Shown piece after piece: positions 57,093 through 64,000 of a DNA stretch of 64,000 nucleotides. Each line of letters starts with the position of its first letter. The stretch's first letter is position 1. The notes below the pieces were generated by a model. The model searched no databases and was not told the origin of the DNA. It saw only the letters and a list, made by a program, of their open reading frames with translations. Both the position numbers and the translations under genes were made by a program. Source of the DNA: Calycina herbarum (Eukaryota > Ascomycota > Leotiomycetes > Helotiales > Pezizellaceae); contig LLEY01000112.1 of assembly GCA_001414485.1 (NCBI GenBank), positions 62,001 to 126,000 on the forward strand. Direction: 5' to 3'.

Positions 57093-58236
57093 ATGTCTAC
57101 TAGTCACATTCTGCCTTTGCCTGTACCAGTCGTTGCACTGAGAGGGTTGCAGCTTTTGGTTGCCATTGTTATTCTCGGCTTGTCTGCTTGGGGTCTATCA
57201 GCTATCTCATTCGATGCTGCTTCGCTTGCATTGTTCACTGCTATCATTACCCTCATCATCACAGCCTACAATGTGGTCTCGTTCTTTGCCTTGAAGGATG
57301 CCTATAACTATGTAAGTACTCAGTTCTTCACTCTGTTGTTCAAATGAGTTTGGGATATATGGTACCTCTCACTTCCACCGAGAGCTTGCATCCCCAAATC
57401 CATGATATGGACCCCATTTCTAATACTTGTCACAGTGGGCTTCTCTCGGTCTCGATATCTTTGCCATTATATTTTGGATCACTTCGATGGGTCTGATGGC
57501 ATCTTGGGTTTCTGCTTTCCACGACATATACTACAATTACACTAGCTGTTATTACGGTTATTGCTTCAAACGGGACATTCTTCCCCGTACTGTGTACGCA
57601 ACAGACAACTACCTCAATGCCATGAAAGCCATTGCGGGATTGGCTGGTCTCGAAGTGTAAGTTTGTCCCGTTTTATCTACCCGCTCAATCGGAGGGATGG
57701 TTGTGCGAGATGGTCTGAGAGTATTGTGGTTGTTATTCGAGATGGTTTGGGAGAATTGGGCCAGATTCTTCTGAACTGTCTGGGGTAATAGTTTCGATTG
57801 TGCCAAATTGTCTCGCACAATGACAGGACCTCTTGGGGTGATTTCAATTTCATCAAAGAACACTTACTAACCCCTAAACAGCATTCTATTCATCATCACA
57901 CTGGTCTTTACCGGCTTATTTCTACACAAGCACAGAGCCGCTGGAGGTCATGCCATGCCACAACGAGCTGGGACTGCTGCTCCCGGTCCCGGTCCCAACG
58001 TTCCAGCAGGCGAAGCTGTCGCGACTGGTGGTCCAATTCCTCCTCAGTACCATGAGAGAAAGGATGTTGAGATGGAGGCAGGCGCTCCACCACCACAACC
58101 GCAGTATCAACAACCACAAGTACCACAACAAACGTATCAACAGCCACAAGCTCCCCAACAGTTCGCTCCTCAACAACAATACCCTGTGTACACAGCTCCA
58201 ACGCCAACAGCACCAGTTCAACAAGCTCCTCAGTAA
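57093..58236 (+). CDS. MARVEL-domain membrane protein
   Basis: Exons 57093-57311, 57436-57656 and 57882-58236 give 264 residues. Four membrane segments at about 17-38, 44-66, 75-98 and 133-160 match the MARVEL (MAL/occludin-like) four-helix topology. The extracellular loop between helices 3 and 4 carries Tyr and two Cys (YNYTSCYYGYC). The C-terminal 100 residues are a cytosolic Pro/Gln-rich tail with repeated QPQ/PQQ units. Such fungal proteins sit in the plasma membrane or eisosome-like domains and are mostly uncharacterised. The ATG at 57093 directly precedes the first hydrophobic region; the upstream in-frame open sequence (to 56910) is leader. All splice sites are GT-AG. Confidence 0.88.
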
Positions 58237-59462
58237 AAGTGAAAAGCAACGAGAGGAAGGTATCAACTGAATTACACTCCGACAATTAAAGTCCTTTATT
58301 GAAATGATCAGGGTTAATGCTTTCAATTATCCCAAGTGTTTGGGATGATTCCTTGGATTGCCCTAGAAAATTGGAACAACGAACTAGTGCGCAGGTACGG
58401 ACCTGACGTATCTACTGTCGCTTTTACTGTGCTTTGCGAGTTTGGGTAATGGGTTGTACCAGGAGTTTAAAGCAGGAAGGATGGAATTTTACTCGGGAAA
58501 CTGTTCTGGTGTCCCAACGAATTAATGTTTTTGGTTGGAGGGATGGATATACCCTGTTTGCTTTCGAATCCTTAATGTATAACCTCGATAGCACTAGTGA
58601 GCCTGTCTCAATTGCTTCCATTGACCCAACGACAGTCTCGTATATCTCACTTCTTTCTCTCAAGTCTCAGCCCTCTCGTACCCCACTCCATAACCCCTCA
58701 AACATGGAATCTGACTCACAGTCAAACACCCCACCAACACTTCCGAAATATTGCATGTCCGAATCCGAATCCCTCCTGTACAATCAAATCCTTGATAGCG
58801 TATTAAATGCGAGGGTGGAGGTGTCTAAAAATAACCGAGGGTTGCAGTGGACAGTTACTTTCCGATGGCTTGCATATTTTGTACACCGTGCGGTGCTGCC
58901 ACAACGCAACTTGTACTGATTGGCGGAGAAGCTGTGGGGTTCGAGGGAGGTGTTGTGATTGGTTGGTTTGGTTTGTTTGGTTGATTGGGAAGCTTGATTT
59001 CCTAATTTAATTAAATGCCGACTGACTGAGAGGAATAAGAGTACCGGAGGACAGACAACCTTCTAAGCTATTACGTGTATGAGAAAGCTCTTGGATCTGA
59101 AATTTCTGATGAATTTGGGGAGGCGAGATTGTCCAAAAAGTTGAAGAGTTGTTCAGAATTGTCTTTCGAATTTTCTACACTTTCTTTCTCGCTCTCATTA
59201 ATTCCAGGGTTCGAGTTCTGAAATGTATATAGATACATAAGAACTCTCGAATGAATGAATTTTGGCCGTTGTTATGTTGGATTGTGTAAAATACATTTAG
59301 GATAATTTGAGTATTACTCGAGAAGCTTCAAAAAGTACTCCATATCTTGATTCTTCTATCGGATAATGCCTGTCACCGGCCAGAAGCACCAGCGTAGTGA
59401 GAATGATTAGCAAATATAAGAATAGCAGTGGTTGTGTCTCTTATAATAGAAACACATCGAAA
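58237..59462. other. Intergenic; one doubtful small ORF
   Basis: About 1.2 kb. A plus-strand frame at 58704-58919 starts with ATG and encodes 71 residues (MESDSQSNTPPTLPKYCMSE and onward). It has no recognisable domain; it could be a small gene or chance. The remainder contains nothing recognisable. Confidence 0.35.
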
Positions 59463-60901
59463 TCAAGTATCTAGGCCAGTCTCGGTATTAGGGAGACCGC
59501 TTGGAAAACTTTCGCAACTGATGTGGTTGTCGCATTCCCAAAAAAACCGCGCATTTGAGAAGTGCAAAGTGCGAGGAGAGAGCAGTCGTTCTTAAAGCAC
59601 CCACCCACGTCGTGCAAGTATACTCCAGCCTGTCGAATGGAAGAACATGCTATTCGGCACAACCTCGAACGCCTGGCAATGTAGGTTTTCGTCTCGCCAC
59701 GCCTTGGTATGGACTTGGAGTCTCTTTGCTCTGCCATGTGTAGGAAAGTATCCTTCGCTCCCCTCTTTGGCCGAGGATACTGCTATAGTGACATAGGAAT
59801 TTCCGTAAACTTCGCTCATTGTGACATATTCTTTTCTCCAACCAACGGGGTCATCCTGGATGATGCACAAACAATCGATCCAAAGGTACTGTATCCCAAG
59901 ATGTTTTGAAATGAGGATAGCATCCTGAAAAGTCCTCGGAAGTAACTCTTGATTAATATATTGCTGAAAGCTGTCCAGTAAAACACCTGTGAGCTTGAAA
60001 TCAGCCCCTTTCGGGCCCCAGCAATGCTCAAAGTGGCATATCGGGTAGTAGGTGGAAGTTCATCGGATCTACAAAGTCTTATACTATTCGGTTGAATCTC
60101 CAACAATCTTGTTGGTAATTTGACGTTGTCGCTGGGCTTTATGTATGTATGCTCTCTATCGCACTTCTGAAGCCAATGCAGTGCTTGATCCATCGGTAGA
60201 TCCGGAAACGCCTCTTGGTTGTATGGGTCTTTTTATCTCAGCTCATGCTCAAAATTCGATTTTGGGGAATAATTACACATACCGGTGGGATACAACCTTA
60301 AGGATGACTTGACAAGATTCTTTTGGTCAGATCGTCTCCGTTGTATAGTACGCACCAAAAGAAGGTCTTGGAACGTCAAAGTCCCGATAGGCCACTCTTC
60401 CCCATCATATGGCTCACTCTTATACCATTCTAACAGTCTTCTCTCACACAACCTACAACCTTCATTAGAAGCATGAACCAGCAGTGTTTTAGTACCCCAA
60501 AGTCGAATTTCTATTTCAGGAGAACCATCCCGACGATCGAGAGAGAATTGGACCAATTGGTCAGAGATGAAGCGTAGATTTTCAAGCATCCAGCAGCACA
60601 TAATGCAGAGTCCATCGGTAATTTTGGCGTTCTTTCCTAGCGTTTGAGCTGGTTGGATGCATATTATGCTTTCCTCGTGGGATGATTTCCCAGTCTTGCT
60701 CAAGACCAACGAAGTGTCGTCGCCCACAGGACGAGTTTCCTTCAACCAAGATTTCCATGAGTACTGATCTTGTCAATTCTCTTCATCAGTTCTACCATCC
60801 TTCATACCAGAATGTGAGTCAACTTCTTCCTTGGAAGGCGTAGCTCTATCACGATCGTAGTTATAAGGTTAGGGCAATTGAGTAACACCAGAAAGATCCA
60901 T
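59463..60901 (-). pseudogene. HET (heterokaryon incompatibility) domain gene, broken
   Basis: Minus-strand gene from ATG 60901, with one clear intron (acceptor GATAAAAAG at 60230, joining YPT|DPYNQEAFPDLP). HET-domain hallmarks in order: LPTRLLEIQPNSIRLC, TRYATLS, [HC]WGPKGADF, LPRTFQDAILISKHLGIQYL, WIDCLCIIQDD, TMSEVYGNSYVTIA, and RGWVL-ERLLSPRTLHF with FWEC. Lesions: TAA at 60869-60871, TGA at 60773-60775, a one-base deletion between 60025 and 60026 that turns the diagnostic LSHCWG into a frameshift, and TAA at 59592-59594 replacing Gln in VLQERLLS. The three stops are each one C-to-T change from CAA or CGA. The protein also ends early (TGA 59463) for this family. When active such proteins trigger cell death or immunity-like responses on non-self recognition. 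Confidence 0.88.
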
Positions 60902-62199
60902 GTTGAAAATACAAGAGTTCGTCTCTATTCTCTAGCTTTATAAAATTTGAGTCGAGAAATGGACTTCAAACTACACACCCTCTCTGAAATAGGTTGGAGA
61001 GGTGCGTGTGGCGCGCGGCTGTGTGAGCAAGGCACAGCAGCTACGCACATCATCGGTCGATGAATGTCGAGACCATCTTCTTCAAAATCCTCACCCCCCG
61101 CGATCCATTTTCGACGATGAAGAAGTGTGTATAAGGGGATGAGGAGGGGGGCGGGTTTATACTCTAGAGGTGGACAGGGTCCTGGGGGTCGTGCCTTCCA
61201 TTCTCAATCAGAAGAGCTCGTCAGGTGGCGCGACGAGAACAACTGCGAGGGAAGAAGCGACCTCATCCCTCATCGTGGTCGCGCGACCTGACGTCGAGCA
61301 ACACGTCCGGTTCTGTCGAGGTCGAGGGTCGAAGTCGTTCGCTCGAACTCAACTGAGGCCCTCACGAGTCCAAAACCTGCGTTGCAATTCTTCACGCTTG
61401 CACTCTGCCAACCAGACCCACCACTAAGATCTTCGTTGACTCTATATTTTTGCGGAAGTGTTCGTTCAGTTCTTGTAAATGATATATGAGGCTTGCAACA
61501 AGATTCTACACAATTTGTGTTAAGTGTCCTTGGGAAAAAATGGGAAATTCAGTTGGCTACTTGGGCCCTGTCACATGACCGATCCCTTTTCACACCCACC
61601 TGGCAATGAGCGCCTGGGTAGTGGGATGCAAAATGCACATTTAGCGCTGAAGTCGAGGCATCAGGTTATTGTTGCATAAGCCGAAGCGATTTCACTAGCA
61701 AGGGCGCCCTCAGACTACGACGTATTTATCCCATCATTGACCTTGACGCGAGAAACAAAATTAATCGAAGTCCTGTTCCAGAACTCTAATAACGATATAC
61801 TATCATGTCTAGTTTCATTGAGCGCTAACTCATCTACGCTTTATGCACAATGGAATATCAATAGTTGTTTTGTAGCAGCCGAGCTCGTGGTGGACACTAA
61901 AAGTGGCAGAAATACTCGTTGTTCTAACTTCAACTACCAAATACTTTGGAACAGTTGAACTTGACAGTTCTAAAACACCTAGGTCAATATTTTTAATTGT
62001 TCCAAGCGTTTAGAATAATCATTTTGAATTAGCAAGAGCTAAGTAGGCAATTAACGTCCATCGCGAGCCGAGATATCCAATCCCCCAGAAACAATTCTCC
62101 TACGCAAGCTTTTTAAAAGTATACTTACACATCATATACACTCCCAGACAAAACTCCAAGTCAGTCTTGATTATTTGTGTCATATGACTTGTACTTCAT
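60902..62199. other. Intergenic, no gene
   Basis: About 1.3 kb. The first 60 bases are the leader of the HET gene. The plus-strand frame 61170-61427 is Arg/Ser-rich and looks like chance in a GC-rich patch. Nothing else was recognised. Confidence 0.4.
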
Positions 62200-63187
62200 C
62201 TAGGTTTGTGTAAGTGACGAACCTTTCTTATCATACCCAGGGCTCAACTTACTAGAATCAAAAATCACATACTCCCACAAATCAGCGTCCCCACAATATA
62301 TAATCTCACACTTCCCAGGAGATTTATTTTCGATTCGTACACACTCTACATAAGGGAAGGATGGCACAACTTGAATATGATGTTGGTTTGACTTAAATAG
62401 AGCTTTGAGCTTTTCCGTGGTCGAACACATATCCACAATCGAATGCCCGAATTTTGAGCATGGCGGTGCTAATATGAATTCGACAAACGTGTAGAAAGAA
62501 CGTTTACTGCATTTCCAGCTGATTTTGACTTCTAACATATACTCATATGATAGATTTCTTAAGTTTCCGAAGCCTTATTCCTCGCTAAAAATAGCAAAAG
62601 CCATGAAATTCGACAGCTCGAAGGCTGGTTAGAGCTATGATCTACAACGAAAGAATAGTTTGAGCAAAACCTTCTTCTTTACGCACCAGATCAATGATAT
62701 CCTCCACCTCAATCTGAGGAATAGCAGAAACTACCTTGAATTGTGATTCCTAGAGCACCTGCGCGAGCAAAAACAATATAACCGAGAGTTTCCTTGATAA
62801 CTGAAAAATGATAATCCACTTCAAAACAATACTCCCCAGAGGTGTATGGAAAGAGATCATAGTCATCAAAAAGTGTTCAAGTGCCCCCATTCGACCTCAA
62901 AACAGTAACCGTAATAATCCCTATCCTCGAAACGCGTAGTTACGTTTTTTGAGCGGCAGTGTATGTAAGACACCGGAAGAAAAAGCAAAGAAGCGGTTGA
63001 TTAAAGAACAAGATCTTGAGACCATCCATTGCCAAGTTTCAGATCTCTCCTCTCCAACAGTGATGTCGGGGAGATCACCGATACAAGTGTTGTTGAACTT
63101 TTCGAAAGAGGAGTGGGAGCAAAGAGTGCTACAAATTTTCTTTTTTAGCTGTGCGTTTGTTGCCCGGTCAGTCTCAGTAAAATCCAA
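62200..63187 (-). pseudogene. Unrecognised decayed coding region
   Basis: Protein-like text appears in successive minus-strand frames. 63187-62921 (no ATG, TTG only) gives DLPDITVGEERSETWQWMVS. A second frame near 62990-62880 gives VTTRFEDRDYYGYCFEVEWG. A shift later comes DDYDLFPYTSGEYCFEVDYH, then LGYIVFARAGALGITIQ. After about 62550, MLEVKISWKCSKRSFYTF runs to a TAG at 62200. The phrase (Y/E)YCFEV recurs, suggesting repeated units. Frames cannot be joined without indels, and no family is recognised. Confidence 0.3.
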
Positions 63188-63594
63188 TTCCAGAGAAAAT
63201 ACAAGAAAGGTAGAGGGGGAAACTTCCCTATTAACTCGAACTTTTTACCTCAACACCAGTAGCTAGCTCAACTCAACCTTAGGATAAGTTCCGTGTCATT
63301 TCAAATCAAAATTTGAAGCCAGTCAAAGATACTAGGCCCTTAAGAGAACACCAGGCATCTTGTCAATGAGGTCCTTTTAGCCTAGCAGGGTATGGATAGT
63401 AAATATACACCTGAGTTAATTTCATATATAATACTCTAGTCATTTGCAACAATATAGACGTGGGCGAGATAAGCAAACCAACCTTAAGACTATGACCTTT
63501 ATTCTTGTTATACTAAAATACTAAAAGCGGAGGAACAACAGAAGAGAACACTATTCTAAGTACTAACACCTCAATTATGTACTTATTTATACCT
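63188..63594. other. Intergenic, no gene
   Basis: About 400 bases, AT-rich towards 63550, holding the 3' flank of the gene that leaves the window. Nothing recognised. Confidence 0.4.
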
Positions 63595-64000
63595 TTATCG
63601 CCTATATTGCACTCTCTTTCTTCTCTTCCTTTGGCCTCTGGCGGTATTCCCCTTCATGTTCCTTTTCGCTTCTTCCCCCAAAAGACCATCAAAATCCCTT
63701 TGAAACTTACCAGGAAGGACCAGGACCATATCATCATCCCTTATCTCCCTGAAACCCCCAAACCAAGCGACTCGTCCCCCCAGAGGTGGTATTGAAGCCC
63801 TCCATGGGTCGGAGTAGTCAAAGATTTGCTCTTGGGGTTGAGCCAAAGCTGGACTTAATTGCCAAATAGCTTGTTCCTTTCGAAGTGGATCCTTTTGAAG
63901 TGGATGAGCAAGTTTCAAGTCTCTTATCAAAGCTTGGATCTCATCCTCAGATGCCCTTGACGTAAAAAGTGCTCTGCATCTCAACCAAAGCTCATCTGCG
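63595..64000 (-). CDS. 3' end of an unrecognised gene, cut by the window edge
   Basis: The minus-strand frame is open from the window end to the stop at 63595, 134 or more codons, without an initiating ATG (a TTG at 63984 is not a start), so this is the C-terminal part of a larger protein or its last exon. It reads ADELWLRCRALFTSRASEDE, has a helix IQALIRDLKLAH, a PPLGGRVAWFGGFREI stretch, and a strongly basic tail (RGQRKRRKRVQYRR) that could be a nuclear or nucleolar signal. No family recognised. Confidence 0.5.
   Translation of the reverse strand, partial: ADELWLRCRALFTSRASEDEIQALIRDLKLAHPLQKDPLRKEQAIWQLSPALAQPQEQIFDYSDPWRASIPPLGGRVAWFGGFREIRDDDMVLVLPGKFQRDFDGLLGEEAKRNMKGNTARGQRKRRKRVQYRR

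Noticed and set aside
61170..61427. 85-codon plus-strand open frame
   Set aside because: Arg/Ser-rich translation with no domain, in a GC-rich patch with no splice context; composition artefact.

Overview
The window reads as nuclear DNA of a filamentous ascomycete. The protein families present (fungal phytochrome, HET-domain protein, Edc1/PNRC-type decapping activator, mitochondrial Mto1 and cardiolipin synthase, MARVEL protein), the short GT-AG introns with CTAAC-type branch sites, and an AT-rich island that looks mutated by repeat-induced point mutation (RIP) all fit. The style suggests Pezizomycotina, perhaps Leotiomycetes; that rank is an inference, not something the sequence proves.

Layout. 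(1) 1-18 kb is an ordinary gene-bearing block: a four-exon short-chain dehydrogenase (minus), a 219-bp inverted-repeat element, an acetyl-CoA transporter-like membrane protein (minus), an Edc1/PNRC-like decapping activator (plus), mitochondrial tRNA modifier Mto1 (plus), and a nine-exon gene (plus) carrying three SAP-like domains, each on its own duplicated exon. (2) 18-31 kb is a decaying zone: an almost intact 890-codon gene broken by two in-frame TAG codons, a split 5S-like relic, a hAT/BED-finger transposase relic, a kinase relic whose three stops all fall at expected tryptophans, a coiled-coil/Cys-cluster relic, and one intact aminoglycoside-phosphotransferase-like gene. (3) 31.1-43.4 kb is a transposon stack. 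A 1.86-kb Fot1/pogo-type DNA transposon (31161-41379 as it now stands) was hit by four separate insertions, each with its own 5-bp target duplication: two solo LTRs, one Ty3/gypsy chromovirus of about 7.2 kb, and one 281-bp TG..CA element. A second, uninterrupted copy of the pogo-like element follows on the other strand (41510-43350). Nearly all of this is AT-rich and full of TAG/TAA codons. (4) 43.8-58.2 kb is gene-bearing again: a diverged 5S rRNA gene, cardiolipin synthase (minus), a small gene or relic abutting it, a 1498-residue phytochrome histidine kinase (plus), a 4.5-kb gene-poor stretch and a MARVEL-domain membrane protein (plus). (5) 59.4-64 kb holds a HET incompatibility gene killed by a 1-base deletion inside its diagnostic motif plus three C-to-T type stops, an unrecognised decayed coding region, and the 3' end of a gene that leaves the window.

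How the pieces relate. No biosynthetic cluster is evident. The main theme is genome defence and decay: the repeat island is mutated in the RIP manner, and single-copy-looking genes on both sides (19.7-28.6 kb and 59.4-60.9 kb) carry stops explained by the same C-to-T / G-to-A change, while housekeeping genes (Mto1, Crd1, transporter, Edc1-like) and the phytochrome are clean. All coordinates, splice sites and translations were read by eye; no database search was run.
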